DNA of 64,000 nt from Enterobacter quasihormaechei (GTDB taxonomy: Bacteria > Pseudomonadota > Gammaproteobacteria > Enterobacterales > Enterobacteriaceae). The stretch covers positions 124,001-188,000 of the forward strand of contig NZ_SJON01000005.1 in NCBI RefSeq assembly GCF_004331385.1, in the 5' to 3' direction. Shown one piece after another: positions 1 through 10,568 of the stretch. The notes beneath the pieces were generated by a model, which searched no databases, had not been told where the DNA came from, and was given only the letters and a program-made list of their open reading frames with translations. Positions within the stretch are counted from its first letter, which is position 1; every line of letters begins with the position of its first letter. The position numbers and the translations under genes are program-made.

Positions 1-335
1 TGCTTAAAATTGCCGCGCTGCTTAACGTCGATCCGCAGCCTGTCGACGGCGATGAACAGGCGCAGGAGCCGATCCGTGCCCTTGCTGTGATCGACGAAGC
101 CAACTGCATCGGCTGCACCAAATGTATTCAGGCGTGTCCCGTAGACGCCATTGTGGGCGCTACGCGCGCGATGCACACCGTTGTGGCGGATCTGTGCACC
201 GGCTGTAATCTCTGCGTGGCGCCCTGCCCGACGCAGTGTATAGAACTACGCCCGGTTGAAACGACTACCGAAAACTGGAAGTGGGATCTTCAGACCATTC
301 CGGTTCGCAATATTCCTGTGGAACAACATGCTTAA
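1..335 (+). CDS. rsxB: RsxB, electron transport complex ferredoxin subunit (5' truncated by window edge)
   Basis: C-terminal part of the RsxB/RnfB ferredoxin-like subunit; the reading frame is open from base 3 and the start lies outside the window. Two 4Fe-4S motifs are visible: [12 protein letters not shown] and [12 protein letters not shown]. In the family, RsxB accepts electrons from RsxC and passes them through the membrane complex, which in E. coli reduces oxidised SoxR and switches off the superoxide response. The stop codon overlaps the start of rsxC by 8 bp, which suggests translational coupling. An internal GTG at 87 is not the real start because homology continues upstream of it. 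Confidence 0.95.
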   Translation, partial: LKIAALLNVDPQPVDGDEQAQEPIRALAVIDEANCIGCTKCIQACPVDAIVGATRAMHTVVADLCTGCNLCVAPCPTQCIELRPVETTTENWKWDLQTIPVRNIPVEQHA

Positions 336-2349
336 GTTATTTTCTGCTTTCAGAAAAGAGAAGATCTGGGATTTCGATGGCGGTATTCATCCGCCGGAAA
401 TGAAATCGCAGTCTAACGGCACGCCGCTGCGCCAGATCCCGCTGGCGACCCGTTACGTTATGCCACTCAAACAGCACATCGGCGCTGAGGGTGAGCTGTG
501 CGTGAAGGAAGGCGATAGCGTTCTTCGCGGTCAGCCGCTGACCTTTGGTCGCGGACGGATGCTGCCGATACATGCCCCGACTTCCGGTAAGGTGGTGTCC
601 ATTGCCCCCCATACCGTTGCCCATCCGTCGGCCTTGTCTGAGCTGAGCGTCATCATTGAAGCCGATGGCGAAGACCGCTGGATCGATCGTGACGGCTGGA
701 GCGACTACCGTGCCCGCAGCCGTGAAGAGCTGATTGCACGCATTCATCAGTTCGGCGTGGCGGGTCTCGGGGGCGCTGGCTTCCCGACCGGCGTCAAGCT
801 GCACGGCGGCGGTGATAAAATCGAAACGCTGATTATCAACGCCGCCGAGTGCGAACCGTACATTACCGCCGATGACCGTCTGATGCAGGACTGCGCGGCG
901 CAGGTGGTGGAAGGTATTCGCATCCTTGCGCATATTCTGCAACCCCGTGACGTGCTGATCGGTATTGAGGACAATAAACCGCAGGCCATTTCGATGCTGC
1001 GCGCGGTGCTGGCCGACAGCCATGATATTGGTCTTCGCGTGATCCCGACGAAATACCCGTCCGGCGGGGCAAAGCAGCTGACGCAGATCCTGACCGGTAA
1101 ACAGGTACCCCACGGGGGCCGTTCGTCCGACATCGGCGTGCTGATGCAAAACGTGGGTACCGCTTACGCGGTGAAGCGTGCGGTCATCGACGGTGAGCCG
1201 TTGACCGAACGCGTCGTCACGCTGACCGGCGAGTCCGTCTCCCGTCCCGGTAACGTCTGGGCGCGTCTGGGTACGCCGGTACGTCATCTGCTTGAACAGG
1301 CGGACTTCTGCCCGGGAAGCGATCAGATGGTCATTATGGGCGGCCCGCTGATGGGCTTTACCCTGCCGTGGCTCGACGTGCCGGTAGTGAAGATTACCAA
1401 CTGCCTGCTGGCCCCATCCCCATCGGAGATGGGCGAAACGCAGGAAGAGAAAGGCTGCATCCGCTGTAGCGCCTGCGCGGACGCGTGTCCGGCAGATTTG
1501 CTGCCGCAGCAGCTGTACTGGTACAGCAAAGGCCAGCTGCACGATAAAGCTCAGGCGCACAACCTGGCTGACTGCATTGAATGCGGTGCCTGCGCCTGGG
1601 TCTGCCCAAGCAATATTCCGCTGGTGCAGTACTTCCGTCAGGAGAAAGCCGAAATCTACGCGATCTCCATGGAAGAAAAACGTGCCGCTGAAGCGAAGGC
1701 CCGATTTGAAGCGCGCCAGGCGCGACTGGAGCACGAGAAACAAGCCCGTCAGGAACGGCATAAGCAGGCCGCCGTGCAGCCTGCGGCCAAAGATCAGGAC
1801 GCCATTAACGCAGCCCTGGCCCGCGTGCGCGAGAAAAAAGCCACTGCCGCCCAGGCGGTAGCGATCGTGGCGGGACAGAAGCCGGATAACAGCGAAGCGA
1901 TTGCAGCCCGCGAGGCGCGTAAAGCCGAAGCGCGCGCACGTCAGGCGGAGAAAGCGCAAAACGTCAATCCGGAAGCCGACTTCGACCCGCGTAAAGCGGC
2001 GGTGGAGGCGGCTATCGCCCGTGCAAAAGCCCGCAAAGCCGGACAGCAGTCGGTAGTGGTTGAACAGGAAGCGACGGATCCGCGCAAGGCGGCCGTGGAA
2101 GCGGCTATTGCCCGCGCCAAAGCACGTAAAGCAGCGCAGAGTCAGCCTGCCGAAGAGAGTGAAGCGCCCGTCGACCCGCGTAAAGCCGCCGTTGAAGCGG
2201 CCATCGCCCGCGCGAAAGCACGAAAAGCGGCGCAGCAGGACGACCTGCCTGCGGCCGCTAACGACGATCCACGCAAAGCCGCAGTCGCCGCCGCGATTGC
2301 GCGCGTTCAGGCAAAGAAAGCCGCGCAGCAAGCCGTTAACGAGGATTAA
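328..2349 (+). CDS. rsxC: RsxC, electron transport complex NADH-oxidising subunit
   Basis: 673-residue RsxC/RnfC, the peripheral subunit that binds NADH and FMN and starts electron flow in the Rsx complex. ATG at 328 gives the family N-terminus [20 protein letters not shown]; the open frame extends upstream to 256 but only as antiparallel overlap with rsxB. A glycine-rich nucleotide-binding region ([16 protein letters not shown]) lies near residue 150. Two 4Fe-4S motifs follow ([12 protein letters not shown] and [12 protein letters not shown], about residues 378-425). The C-terminal third is an Ala/Lys/Arg-rich helical tail with four near-identical units. It is first of five tightly packed rsx genes after rsxB. 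Length varies in this family with repeat number; K-12 has a longer tail. Confidence 0.97.
   Translation: MLKLFSAFRKEKIWDFDGGIHPPEMKSQSNGTPLRQIPLATRYVMPLKQHIGAEGELCVKEGDSVLRGQPLTFGRGRMLPIHAPTSGKVVSIAPHTVAHPSALSELSVIIEADGEDRWIDRDGWSDYRARSREELIARIHQFGVAGLGGAGFPTGVKLHGGGDKIETLIINAAECEPYITADDRLMQDCAAQVVEGIRILAHILQPRDVLIGIEDNKPQAISMLRAVLADSHDIGLRVIPTKYPSGGAKQLTQILTGKQVPHGGRSSDIGVLMQNVGTAYAVKRAVIDGEPLTERVVTLTGESVSRPGNVWARLGTPVRHLLEQADFCPGSDQMVIMGGPLMGFTLPWLDVPVVKITNCLLAPSPSEMGETQEEKGCIRCSACADACPADLLPQQLYWYSKGQLHDKAQAHNLADCIECGACAWVCPSNIPLVQYFRQEKAEIYAISMEEKRAAEAKARFEARQARLEHEKQARQERHKQAAVQPAAKDQDAINAALARVREKKATAAQAVAIVAGQKPDNSEAIAAREARKAEARARQAEKAQNVNPEADFDPRKAAVEAAIARAKARKAGQQSVVVEQEATDPRKAAVEAAIARAKARKAAQSQPAEESEAPVDPRKAAVEAAIARAKARKAAQQDDLPAAANDDPRKAAVAAAIARVQAKKAAQQAVNED
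1984..2343 (+). repeat. In-frame tandem repeats encoding the RsxC C-terminal tail
   Basis: Four units start at 1984, 2077, 2173 and 2266 (spacing 93, 96 and 93 bp). Each begins [19 protein letters not shown] or a close variant; the last is [19 protein letters not shown]. They are separated by variable acidic or Gln-rich linkers. The frame-preserving spacing suggests that copy number can change by recombination without breaking the gene. Confidence 0.9.
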
Positions 2350-3402
2350 ATGGTTTTCAGAATTGCAAGTTCCCCGTATACCCATAACCAGCGCCAGACA
2401 TCGCGTATTATGATGCTGGTGTGCCTGGCCGCGCTGCCAGGTATTGCCGTTCAGTGTTGGTTTTTCGGCTGGGGTACGCTTTTCCAGTTGATTCTGGGTT
2501 GTGCCAGCGCCGTTGCAGCAGAAGCCGCGATCCTGAAGCTGCGCAAAATGGACGTCACGCGCATCCTGAGCGATAACTCAGCCCTGTTGACCGGTCTGCT
2601 GCTGGCCATCAGCATTCCGCCGTTCGCCCCGTGGTGGATGGTGATGCTGGGGACGGTATTTGCGGTGATTATCGCTAAACAGCTGTACGGCGGGCTGGGC
2701 CATAATCCGTTTAACCCGGCGATGATTGGCTACGTGGTGCTGCTGATCTCCTTCCCGGTACAGATGACCAGCTGGCTGCCGCCGCATGAGATCGCCGCCA
2801 CCGTGCCCGGCTTTATGGATGCCCTGCACGTTATCTTTACCGGCCACACCGCGCTGGGCGCGGATATGAACGCGCTTCGCATGGGCGTGGACGGTATCAG
2901 CCAGGCCACCCCGCTTGATACCTTCAAAACCTCCCTGCGCGCCGGTCACAGCGTTGAGCAGGTGATGAAATCCTCCATTTTCAGCGGCGTGCTGGCGGGC
3001 GCTGGCTGGCAGTGGGTCAATCTGGCCTACCTCCTGGGCGGCGCCTTCCTGCTGCAACAAAAAGCGATCCGCTGGCATATTCCGGTGAGCTTCCTGGTGA
3101 CGCTGGCCGTCTGCTCGACGCTCGGCTGGGTTATTTCACCGGATTCACTGGCCAGCCCGCAGCTCCATCTGCTCTCCGGCGCGACCATGCTCGGGGCATT
3201 CTTTATTCTGACCGATCCGGTCACCGCCTCCACCACTAACCGTGGCCGTCTGATTTTCGGCGCGCTGGCGGGCCTGATGGTCTGGCTCATTCGCAGCTTT
3301 GGCGGCTATCCGGACGGCGTGGCTTTTGCCGTGCTGCTGGCGAATATCACCGTTCCGCTCATCGACTACTACACGCGTCCGCGCGTGTACGGCCATCGCT
3401 AA
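2350..3402 (+). CDS. rsxD: RsxD, electron transport complex membrane flavoprotein
   Basis: 350-residue integral membrane subunit of the Rsx complex (RnfD/NqrB family). Multiple hydrophobic segments are evident, for example residues 21-40, 80-110, 124-136 and 290-345. The covalent FMN attachment site of this family falls on Thr187 here (motif G-I-S-Q-A-T), the same position as in E. coli RsxD. The ATG follows the rsxC stop directly with no gap, and rsxG starts 10 bp downstream, so the genes form one transcription and translation unit. Confidence 0.97.
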   Translation: MVFRIASSPYTHNQRQTSRIMMLVCLAALPGIAVQCWFFGWGTLFQLILGCASAVAAEAAILKLRKMDVTRILSDNSALLTGLLLAISIPPFAPWWMVMLGTVFAVIIAKQLYGGLGHNPFNPAMIGYVVLLISFPVQMTSWLPPHEIAATVPGFMDALHVIFTGHTALGADMNALRMGVDGISQATPLDTFKTSLRAGHSVEQVMKSSIFSGVLAGAGWQWVNLAYLLGGAFLLQQKAIRWHIPVSFLVTLAVCSTLGWVISPDSLASPQLHLLSGATMLGAFFILTDPVTASTTNRGRLIFGALAGLMVWLIRSFGGYPDGVAFAVLLANITVPLIDYYTRPRVYGHR

Positions 3403-3412
3403 GGGTCACGCC

Positions 3413-4033
3413 ATGCTAAAGACAATGCAAAAACACGGCGTCACGCTGGCGATCTTCGCCGCCGCCCTCACCGGAATGACCGCGCTGGTGAATGAACTGA
3501 CGAAAAACACCATTGAAGAGCAGGCAATCAAGCAGCAAAAAGCGCTGTTCGATCAGGTGATCCCATCAGATCTTTATGATAACGATCTGCAAAAAAGCTG
3601 CTTTGTTGTGCAGGCCCCCCAACTCGGTAAAGGGGCGCACCGCGTTTATATTGCCCGTAAGGGCGATAGCCCGGTGGGTGCCGTCATGGAAGCCACCGCG
3701 CCGGACGGTTACTCCGGCGCGATTCAGCTGCTTGTGGGCAGTGATTTTTCCGGCACCGTGCTGGGCACGCGCGTGACGGAACATCACGAAACGCCGGGCC
3801 TTGGCGACAAAATTGAAACCCGCTTAAGCGACTGGATTTTACACTTCGCCGGGAAGATGATTCACGGCGAGGACGATCCCGCTTTCGCGGTGAAAAAAGA
3901 TGGCGGCGAGTTTGACCAGTTCACCGGCGCCACGATTACGCCTCGCGCGGTAGTTAACGCCGTCAAACGCGCCGGGCTATATGCCGAAACGCTGCCCGCG
4001 CAGATCAATCACCTTTCCGCCTGTGAGGAGTGA
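3413..4033 (+). CDS. rsxG: RsxG, electron transport complex periplasmic flavoprotein subunit
   Basis: 206-residue RsxG/RnfG. One N-terminal membrane anchor (about residues 10-30) precedes a periplasmic FMN-binding domain. The covalent flavin motif is S/T-G-A-T, seen as F-T-G-A-T-I-T-P near residue 173. The start at ATG 3413 gives [20 protein letters not shown] as in the family; an open frame reaching back to 3299 overlaps rsxD and is not used. The stop (4031-4033) is 2 bp before the rsxE ATG, so the two are likely coupled. Confidence 0.96.
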   Translation: MLKTMQKHGVTLAIFAAALTGMTALVNELTKNTIEEQAIKQQKALFDQVIPSDLYDNDLQKSCFVVQAPQLGKGAHRVYIARKGDSPVGAVMEATAPDGYSGAIQLLVGSDFSGTVLGTRVTEHHETPGLGDKIETRLSDWILHFAGKMIHGEDDPAFAVKKDGGEFDQFTGATITPRAVVNAVKRAGLYAETLPAQINHLSACEE

Positions 4034-4035
4034 CC

Positions 4036-4722
4036 ATGAGCCAGGTTAAAGAGGTTATCGTCCAGGGACTCTGGAAAAACAACTCGGCACTGGTACAGCT
4101 GCTGGGGTTGTGCCCGCTGCTGGCGGTGACATCTACCGCCACCAACGCGCTCGGACTGGGGCTGGCGACTACGCTGGTGCTGACCCTGACCAACTTCTCA
4201 ATTTCTGTTTTGCGCCGCTGGACGCCGTCGGAAATCCGTATTCCGATTTATGTCATGATCATTGCGTCGGTAGTCAGCGTTGTGCAAATGCTGATTAACG
4301 CCTACGCATTTGGCCTGTACCAGTCCCTCGGGATCTTCATCCCCCTTATCGTGACCAACTGTATTGTCGTTGGACGCGCTGAGGCCTTCGCGGTGAAAAA
4401 CAACCCGGCCATCTCCGCGCTGGATGGGTTTTCGATCGGCATGGGCGCCACTGCCGCCATGTTTGTTCTCGGCTCCGTGCGTGAAATTTTGGGCAACGGC
4501 ACGCTCTTTGACGGTGCTGATGCGCTGCTTGGCGGCTGGGCGAAGTCGCTGCGCATTGAGGTGTTCCATACGGACACCCCGTTCCTGCTGGCGATGCTGC
4601 CCCCGGGAGCCTTCATTGGCCTTGGGATGATGCTGGCGTTAAAATACCTGATTGATGAAAAACGTAAGCGCCGCGCCGCTGAACGCAGCGTACAGGAAGG
4701 GATACCCGAGAAAGCAGCATGA
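4036..4722 (+). CDS. rsxE: RsxE, electron transport complex membrane subunit
   Basis: 228-residue hydrophobic protein of the RnfE/NqrD family, forming part of the membrane channel of the Rsx complex. ATG 4036 ([20 protein letters not shown]) matches family starts and has GAGGAG at 4025-4030 as ribosome binding site; the GTG at 4030 lies inside that site and is rejected. Five or six membrane segments are visible, including the conserved [20 protein letters not shown] stretch. The stop overlaps the nth start as ATGA, tying the DNA-repair gene to this operon as in E. coli. Confidence 0.97.
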   Translation: MSQVKEVIVQGLWKNNSALVQLLGLCPLLAVTSTATNALGLGLATTLVLTLTNFSISVLRRWTPSEIRIPIYVMIIASVVSVVQMLINAYAFGLYQSLGIFIPLIVTNCIVVGRAEAFAVKNNPAISALDGFSIGMGATAAMFVLGSVREILGNGTLFDGADALLGGWAKSLRIEVFHTDTPFLLAMLPPGAFIGLGMMLALKYLIDEKRKRRAAERSVQEGIPEKAA

Positions 4723-5354
4723 ATAAAGAGAAACGCATAGCGATCCTCACGCGCCTGCGCGATGAGAACCCTCATCCAACGACGGAGCTGAATTTTAACT
4801 CGCCGTTTGAATTGCTGATCGCGGTGCTGCTCTCCGCGCAGGCCACTGACGTGAGCGTCAACAAAGCAACGGCCCTGCTCTACCCTGTCGCCAATACGCC
4901 CCAGGCCATGCTGGAGCTGGGCGTTGAAGGGGTGAAATCCTATATCAAGACCATCGGCCTGTTTAACAGCAAGGCCGAAAACGTCATTAAGACCTGCCGG
5001 ATCCTGCTGGAGCAGCACGGCGGTGAAGTTCCGGAAGATCGCGCTGCGCTGGAAGCGTTGCCGGGCGTCGGGCGGAAAACGGCAAATGTGGTGCTAAATA
5101 CGGCGTTTGGCTGGCCGACGATCGCCGTGGACACCCATATCTTCCGCGTCTCTAACCGCACCCGGTTCGCGCCGGGCAAGAACGTTGAAGAGGTTGAAGA
5201 GAAGCTGTTAAAGGTGGTCCCTGCGGAGTTTAAGGTGGACTGCCACCACTGGCTCATCCTTCACGGGCGTTATACCTGCATTGCACGTAAACCACGCTGC
5301 GGCTCCTGCATCATCGAAGATCTGTGTGAGTACAAAGAAAAAGTCTATCCCTGA
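4719..5354 (+). CDS. nth: Endonuclease III, DNA glycosylase/AP lyase
   Basis: 211 residues, the usual length for Nth. It removes oxidised pyrimidines from DNA and cleaves abasic sites. The helix-hairpin-helix motif [14 protein letters not shown] carries the catalytic Lys, and the catalytic Asp sits in [12 protein letters not shown]. The C-terminal 4Fe-4S loop is C-X6-C-X2-C-X5-C ([17 protein letters not shown]). The ATG overlaps the rsxE stop. This is the last gene of the rsx operon; a long non-coding gap follows. Confidence 0.98.
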   Translation: MNKEKRIAILTRLRDENPHPTTELNFNSPFELLIAVLLSAQATDVSVNKATALLYPVANTPQAMLELGVEGVKSYIKTIGLFNSKAENVIKTCRILLEQHGGEVPEDRAALEALPGVGRKTANVVLNTAFGWPTIAVDTHIFRVSNRTRFAPGKNVEEVEEKLLKVVPAEFKVDCHHWLILHGRYTCIARKPRCGSCIIEDLCEYKEKVYP

Positions 5355-5961
5355 GCGGTCAGCCTTTTTACATGCCTAAGCCCTTAATTGTAATAAGGGC
5401 TCTGGTATCGTCTCAGGTGACCATAAATTGCCCTCTCTTTTTACATTAAGCCTTGTCGATTCTTCGGTCATTTAACACTCAAACAGGTTAATAGTTTTTT
5501 CATCACCAAAAATTTCTATACATCTGTGATCGCGATCACTCTGATAACCTGATGTTGGATTTTTGTTGTTAAAACCCTTCCTACCCCTTAGCCAGACAAG
5601 ATCTCATCGACTCCACGCCGCACATAAGACCAGTCATTTTTCAGAATATGGGCTATATCACTGCCATTTACCCAAAATAGCAGAACATATCGCCATTCAG
5701 CCATTCAACAGGGTCATTTACAGTGAAAAAAACCAACAATTCTCAACGGATGAAATTTAACGCTGCATAACATTTGCGTGAACCGATGAATATACCGCCG
5801 CAGTTATATGTAACAGATTATTACAAACGTATTGCCAGATGGGGCTGGATAGTGAACATTACCCGCCGTTTCCCCTCCCAATATAACTATAAAGCGGATG
5901 GACTACGGTCATCACGCTATGAACACCCCCGTTAATATGGGATGTAAAAAAAGAGGTATAT
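5355..5961. other. Long intergenic control region between nth and dtpA
   Basis: About 600 bp with no credible gene. It is AT-rich compared with its flanks. It contains a perfect 8-bp-stem hairpin at 5379-5401 without a T-run, a CRP-like site at 5525-5540, an inverted repeat TGTAA-N7-TTACA at 5809-5825, and AT-rich promoter-like sequence near 5882-5893. The one open frame (5563-5760) has no recognisable homology and a weak start context. E. coli has a gap of similar size here; dtpA there is OmpR-dependent. Confidence 0.7.
5525..5540. promoter_or_regulatory. Candidate CRP binding site
   Basis: TGTGATCGCGATCACT matches the CRP consensus TGTGA-N6-TCACA at 9 of 10 defined positions and is a 14-bp perfect dyad (5526-5539). 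It lies 420 bp upstream of dtpA, so its target promoter is uncertain. Confidence 0.55.
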
Positions 5962-7470
5962 GTGTCGACTGCAAACAATAAACCAACAGAGGAAAGCGTA
6001 AGTCTGAACGCTTTCAAACAGCCTAAAGCGTTCTATCTCATTTTCTCTATCGAATTATGGGAGCGTTTTGGCTACTACGGCCTGCAAGGGATTATGGCCG
6101 TTTACCTGGTGAAGCAACTGGGTATGTCCGAAGCCGATTCCATCACGCTGTTCTCGTCCTTCAGTGCTCTGGTCTATGGCCTGGTCGCTATCGGCGGCTG
6201 GTTAGGCGATAAAGTCCTCGGTACGAAACGCGTGATTATGCTGGGCGCCGTGGTTCTGGCGATTGGCTATGGTCTGGTTGCATGGTCCGGGCACGATGCG
6301 GGCGTGGTATACATGGGCATGGCCACCATCGCGGTAGGTAACGGCCTCTTTAAGGCTAACCCGTCCTCCCTGCTTTCTACCTGCTACAACAAAGATGATC
6401 CGCGTCTGGACGGTGCATTCACCATGTACTACATGTCCATCAACATCGGTTCATTCTTCTCTATGCTGGCAACCCCATGGCTGGCCGCGAAATTCGGCTG
6501 GAGCGTAGCGTTTGCGCTGAGCTTCGTGGGTATGCTGATCACCGTTGTGAACTTCCTGTTCTGCCGTAGCTGGGTTAAAGATTATGGTTCTAAACCAGAC
6601 TTCGAACCCGTGCATATGGGCAAACTGCTGGCAACCATCGTCGGCATTGTGATCCTGGCCGCTGTTGCCACCTGGCTGCTGCACAACCAGGGTATTGCAC
6701 GTGCCGTACTGGCCGTGGTTGCGCTGGGTATCGTGATCATCTTCGCTAAAGAAGCCTTCGCGATGCAGGGTGCGGCACGTCGTAAGATGATTGTGGCGTT
6801 CATCCTGATGCTGGAAGCGATTATCTTCTTCGTTCTGTACAGCCAGATGCCAACGTCTCTGAACTTCTTCGCTATCCGCAACGTTGAACACTCCATTCTG
6901 GGTATCGCGTTCGAGCCGGAGCAGTATCAGGCACTGAACCCGTTCTGGATCATGATTGGTAGCCCGATTCTGGCCGCTATCTATAACAAGATGGGTGACC
7001 GTCTGCCGATGCCGCACAAGTTCGCTATCGGTATGGTGCTGTGCTCTGGCGCGTTCCTGGTGCTGCCGCTGGGGACGAAATTCGCGACCGATGCGGGTAT
7101 CGTTTCTGTTAACTGGCTGATCCTGAGCTATGCGTTGCAGTCTATCGGTGAGCTGATGATCTCCGGTCTGGGCCTGGCGATGGTTGCACAGCTGGTTCCT
7201 CAGCGTCTGATGGGCTTCATCATGGGTAGCTGGTTCCTGACTACCGCGGGTGCAGCGATCATTGCAGGTAAGATTGCGAATCTGATGGCGGTACCGGACA
7301 ACGTTACCGACCCGCTGGTCTCCCTGAACGTCTACGGCACCGTGTTCATGCAAATTGGTATCGCGACCGCCGTGATTGCCGTACTGATGCTGCTGACCGC
7401 ACCTAAACTCAATCGTATGACGCAGGACGACGACAAATCCGCTAAAGCGACCAACACCGCTAACGCGTAA
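5962..7470 (+). CDS. dtpA: Dipeptide/tripeptide:proton symporter DtpA
   Basis: 502-residue POT/PTR family transporter of the inner membrane that imports di- and tripeptides with protons. The family signature [10 protein letters not shown] (ExxERFxYY) is near residue 32, and a second conserved segment, [17 protein letters not shown], is near residue 120. About 14 transmembrane helices are expected and the hydrophobic pattern fits. The start is GTG 5962 ([20 protein letters not shown]), with AGAGG upstream; the overlapping ATG at 5960 is out of frame. Codon use is strongly biased, which suggests high expression. Confidence 0.96.
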   Translation: MSTANNKPTEESVSLNAFKQPKAFYLIFSIELWERFGYYGLQGIMAVYLVKQLGMSEADSITLFSSFSALVYGLVAIGGWLGDKVLGTKRVIMLGAVVLAIGYGLVAWSGHDAGVVYMGMATIAVGNGLFKANPSSLLSTCYNKDDPRLDGAFTMYYMSINIGSFFSMLATPWLAAKFGWSVAFALSFVGMLITVVNFLFCRSWVKDYGSKPDFEPVHMGKLLATIVGIVILAAVATWLLHNQGIARAVLAVVALGIVIIFAKEAFAMQGAARRKMIVAFILMLEAIIFFVLYSQMPTSLNFFAIRNVEHSILGIAFEPEQYQALNPFWIMIGSPILAAIYNKMGDRLPMPHKFAIGMVLCSGAFLVLPLGTKFATDAGIVSVNWLILSYALQSIGELMISGLGLAMVAQLVPQRLMGFIMGSWFLTTAGAAIIAGKIANLMAVPDNVTDPLVSLNVYGTVFMQIGIATAVIAVLMLLTAPKLNRMTQDDDKSAKATNTANA

Positions 7471-7495
7471 TGTCATCGGGAAACGACTGAACAGA

Positions 7496-7526
7496 AGCCG
7501 CTAATTGATTAGCGGCTTTTTTTTTA
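7496..7526 (+). terminator. Rho-independent terminator after dtpA
   Basis: Stem AGCCGCTAA (7496-7504) pairs with TTAGCGGCT (7509-7517) around a TTGA loop, followed by about ten T residues. Confidence 0.93.
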
Positions 7527-7575
7527 TCCGAACGCGCACTAACATAGCGGGAACCTCAGCAAAAAGGAGTTACCG

Positions 7576-8181
7576 ATGAAACTGTTCTATAAACCGGGCG
7601 CCTGCTCTCTTGCTTCGCATATCACCCTTCGCGAGAGCGGTAAGGATTTCACGCTGGACGGCGTTGACCTGATGAAAAAGCGCCTGGAAAACGGGGATGA
7701 CTTTTTTGCGATTAACCCAAAAGGGCAGGTTCCGGCCCTGCTGCTGGATGATGGCACCCTGCTGACCGAAGGCGTGGCGATTATGCAATTCCTGGCGGAC
7801 AACGTACCGGATCGTCAGCTCCTTGCCCCCACCGGCAGCATTGCGCGCTATAAGACGCTGGAGTGGCTTAACTATATTGCCACCGAACTGCACAAAGGCT
7901 TTACGCCTCTGTTCCGCCCGGACACGCCGGAAGAGTACAAACCCACCGTACGCATGCTGCTGGAGAAAAAATTACAGTACATCAACGACGCGCTGAAAGA
8001 CGACCAGTGGATTGGGGGCTCGCGTTTCACCATCGCCGATGCCTATCTGTTTACCGTTCTGCGCTGGGCGCGCGCGGTTAAGCTGAACATGGACGGGTTA
8101 GATCATATTGCGTCATATATGGCGCGCGTGGCAGAACGCCCTGCGGTGGCAGCGGCGCTGAAAGCGGAAGGACTGAATTAA
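7576..8181 (+). CDS. gstA: Glutathione S-transferase GstA
   Basis: 201-residue beta-class glutathione transferase. The N-terminal thioredoxin-like domain contains the beta-class Cys10 ([14 protein letters not shown]), and His is conserved at about 106 ([12 protein letters not shown]). The C-terminal domain is all-alpha. AAGGAG lies 8 bp before the ATG. In E. coli GstA detoxifies electrophiles and peroxides, which fits the redox genes nearby. It is monocistronic, flanked by the dtpA terminator and a REP-like element. Confidence 0.95.
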   Translation: MKLFYKPGACSLASHITLRESGKDFTLDGVDLMKKRLENGDDFFAINPKGQVPALLLDDGTLLTEGVAIMQFLADNVPDRQLLAPTGSIARYKTLEWLNYIATELHKGFTPLFRPDTPEEYKPTVRMLLEKKLQYINDALKDDQWIGGSRFTIADAYLFTVLRWARAVKLNMDGLDHIASYMARVAERPAVAAALKAEGLN

Positions 8182-8197
8182 CCGAGTGGCCTGTGTT

Positions 8198-8230
8198 GCC
8201 GGGTGGCGCTGACGCTTACCCGGCCTACGA
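8198..8230. repeat. REP-like palindromic element
   Basis: GCCGGGTGGCGCTGACGCTT followed by ACCCGGCCTACGA matches the enterobacterial REP pattern: an imperfect GC-rich palindrome ending in the typical CCTACGA. It lies between the convergent gstA and pdxY genes. Confidence 0.75.
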
Positions 8231-8241
8231 ACTCTGGACGG

Positions 8242-9102
8242 TTATAACCGTGTGGCGCTGAAATAGTGCTCCGGCTTCGCGATACGATCCTGCGCCGCAA
8301 CCACCTGTAGCTCATATTCCTGCATCGTCTTTGTCGCAATCATGATTTCATAAACGGCTGCCGTCACGTGCTCCAGCGCATCGCGCAGGCTCGCGCCCTG
8401 TAAGAGCTTCACCAGCAGTAAACCGCTGGTCACATCACCGACCCCGACGGGCTGACGTGTACCGAAATCCACCAGCGGTCGACTGATGTGCCAGGCTTCG
8501 TCCTTCGTCACCAGCAGCATCTCAAAACGGTCCTGGCTCAATCCTGCGCGTGCCAGGTGTTTAACCAGTACAATCTCTGGCCCCTGAGCGATCAGCTCGC
8601 GAGAAGCGCTTACAGCCTCTTCTACGCTGTTAACCGGATGCTCGCTCAGGATCTCCAGTTCAATCAGGTTGGGCGCAATAATATCGCTGGTGGGCAACGC
8701 ATGACGGACATGAAACTCCGCAACGCCCGGCGCTACGATGCAGCCCTTTTCCGGATGCCCCATCACCGGATCGCAGAAATATTTCGCCGCAGGGTTAGCC
8801 GCTTTCACCTGGCGCACGATGCCGAGGATATGCTCCCCCTGCTCCGCCGAGCCCAGATAGCCGCTCAGTACAGCATCACAGCGTTTAAGCTGGTCGATAT
8901 CCGCAATGCCCTGAACGATTTCCGTCAGATGCGACGGCGGCATCACGCAGCCGGTCCATTTACCGTACTGGGTGTGATTCGAGAACTGGACGGTATTGAG
9001 GGGCCAGACGTTGGCCCCGAGGCGGCGCATCGGGAATTCCGCAGCGCTGTTGCCAGCATGTCCAAAAACAACGTGGGACTGAATGGCGAGGATGTTCTTC
9101 AT
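8242..9102 (-). CDS. pdxY: Pyridoxal kinase PdxY
   Basis: 286 residues, ribokinase-superfamily pyridoxal kinase that phosphorylates pyridoxal in B6 salvage. The start at 9102 gives [20 protein letters not shown], as in E. coli; the open frame extends 16 codons further but without homology. The anion-hole and catalytic motif [18 protein letters not shown] is near residue 220, and the substrate region [12 protein letters not shown] is at the N-terminus. It lies downstream of tyrS on the same strand, with a strong terminator-like hairpin just before it. Confidence 0.97.
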   Translation of the reverse strand: MKNILAIQSHVVFGHAGNSAAEFPMRRLGANVWPLNTVQFSNHTQYGKWTGCVMPPSHLTEIVQGIADIDQLKRCDAVLSGYLGSAEQGEHILGIVRQVKAANPAAKYFCDPVMGHPEKGCIVAPGVAEFHVRHALPTSDIIAPNLIELEILSEHPVNSVEEAVSASRELIAQGPEIVLVKHLARAGLSQDRFEMLLVTKDEAWHISRPLVDFGTRQPVGVGDVTSGLLLVKLLQGASLRDALEHVTAAVYEIMIATKTMQEYELQVVAAQDRIAKPEHYFSATRL

Positions 9103-9123
9103 CTTGTACTTACCAAACCCTGT

Positions 9124-9156
9124 CAAAACAAAAGGGGCGTGGTTTCCCACGCCCCT
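9124..9156 (-). terminator. Intrinsic terminator between tyrS and pdxY
   Basis: On the minus strand, AGGGGCGTGG (9156-9147) pairs with CCACGCCCCT (9142-9133) around a GAAA loop, then TTTTGTTTTG. It ends 22 bp before pdxY and should limit read-through from tyrS. Confidence 0.88.
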
Positions 9157-9168
9157 GCATACTTTTAA

Positions 9169-10443
9169 TTACTTCCAGCAGACCAGGCAGTAGTTTTTCT
9201 TACCGCGACGCAGCAGCGTGTAGCGACCATACAGACGGTCGTTGTCGGTAAAGGTGTATTCCGGATCGGCCTGTTTCTCACCGTTGATGGTGATCGCGTT
9301 AGAGGCGATGGTTTTACGCGCCTGACCGCGAGACGGCTGGAGCTCGGAGTCGACCAGCGCCTGCATCAGATCGGCGCCTTTTTCCATCTCCACCATCGGC
9401 ACGCCATCCTGCGCCAGCTGTTCGAAGTCCGCTTCGCTTAAATCGCTCAGGGTGCCGTTGAACAGGCTCGCCGTGATGCGTTTCGCCGCCGCCAGACCTT
9501 CTTCGCCGTGAACCAGTTTGGTCACTTCGTCCGCCAGCACGTACTGGGCGCGCGGTGCTTTACCGCTGTTCTTGTCTTCTTCTTCCAGCGCATTGATCTC
9601 TTCGATATCCATAAAGGTGAAGAACTTCAGGAAGCGATAGACATCGGCATCCGCCGTGTTGATCCAGAACTGGTAGAATTTGTACGGGCTGGTTTTCTTC
9701 GGATCGAGCCATACCGCACCGCCTTCGGTCTTACCGAACTTGGTACCGTCTGCTTTGGTGATCAGCGGCACGGTCAGACCAAACACCTGATTCTGATGAA
9801 GGCGACGGGTCAGATCGATACCGGAGGTGATGTTACCCCACTGGTCGGAACCGCCAATTTGCAGAGAGACGCCGTGCAGCTTGTTCAGGCAGGCAAAGTC
9901 ATAGCCCTGCAACAGGTTGTAGGAGAACTCGGTGAAAGAGATGCCCTGATCGTCACGGTTAAGACGCTGTTTGACCGCTTCTTTGTTAATCATCTGGTTA
10001 ACAGAGAAGTGTTTACCGATGTCGCGCAGGAACGTCAGCACGTTCATGCCACCAAACCAGTCGTAGTTGTTCGCCGCAATCGCAGCGTTGTCACCACAAT
10101 CGAAATCGAGGAACGGTGCAACCTGTTTACGGATCTTGTCCACCCACTCCTGAACGGTGTCTTCGGTATTCAGCTTACGCTCAGCGGCTTTGAAACTGGG
10201 GTCGCCAATCAGACCGGTCGCGCCGCCAACCAGCGCGACAGGCTTGTGGCCGGCCATCTGGAAGCGTTTCAGGCATAACAACGGAACAAGATGCCCCAAA
10301 TGCAAGCTGTCAGCGGTAGGATCGAAGCCGCAATAGAGCGCGATCGGGCCTTGCGCCAGTCGCTCTGCTAACGCTTCTTCGTCCGTCACCTGAGCCACGA
10401 GGCCCCGCTCTTGCAATTGTTTAATCAAGTTACTGCTTGCCAT
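9169..10443 (-). CDS. tyrS: Tyrosyl-tRNA synthetase
   Basis: 424 residues, class I aminoacyl-tRNA synthetase charging tRNA-Tyr. The HIGH-type motif is HLGHLVP (about residues 48-54) and the KMSKS-type motif is KFGKT (about 234). A C-terminal S4 RNA-binding domain covers about residues 360-420. The start at 10443 gives [20 protein letters not shown], matching E. coli in length. It lies between pdxH upstream and pdxY downstream on the same strand, the conserved pdxH-tyrS-pdxY arrangement. Confidence 0.98.
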   Translation of the reverse strand: MASSNLIKQLQERGLVAQVTDEEALAERLAQGPIALYCGFDPTADSLHLGHLVPLLCLKRFQMAGHKPVALVGGATGLIGDPSFKAAERKLNTEDTVQEWVDKIRKQVAPFLDFDCGDNAAIAANNYDWFGGMNVLTFLRDIGKHFSVNQMINKEAVKQRLNRDDQGISFTEFSYNLLQGYDFACLNKLHGVSLQIGGSDQWGNITSGIDLTRRLHQNQVFGLTVPLITKADGTKFGKTEGGAVWLDPKKTSPYKFYQFWINTADADVYRFLKFFTFMDIEEINALEEEDKNSGKAPRAQYVLADEVTKLVHGEEGLAAAKRITASLFNGTLSDLSEADFEQLAQDGVPMVEMEKGADLMQALVDSELQPSRGQARKTIASNAITINGEKQADPEYTFTDNDRLYGRYTLLRRGKKNYCLVCWK

Positions 10444-10513
10444 CAAATTCTCCATGTATAAACGACTGCACCTTTGCCGGTACACGACTTTTCGCCTGGT
10501 GCGAAAGGTACAT

Positions 10514-10547
10514 AGAATAAAGCGCCAGCGCGGTGTGCGCTAGCGCT
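10514..10547 (-). terminator. Hairpin between pdxH and tyrS
   Basis: On the minus strand, AGCGCTAGCG (10547-10538) pairs with CGCTGGCGCT (10530-10521), a 10-bp stem with one G-T pair, followed by TTATT. The T-run is short, so it is probably a partial terminator that allows operon read-through. Confidence 0.5.
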
Positions 10548-10568
10548 TAACACAACAAATTTCAGGGT

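Noticed and set aside
337..2385. 682-codon open frame antisense to rsxC
   Set aside because: Exact shadow of a high-GC, strongly coding gene; composition Arg/Gly/Phe-rich and no recognisable motifs.
5379..5401. Perfect 8-bp hairpin after nth
   Set aside because: No T-run follows; termination by this element cannot be claimed.
5563..5760. 65-codon open frame between nth and dtpA
   Set aside because: No signal, motif or homology that I recognise; start lacks a ribosome binding site.
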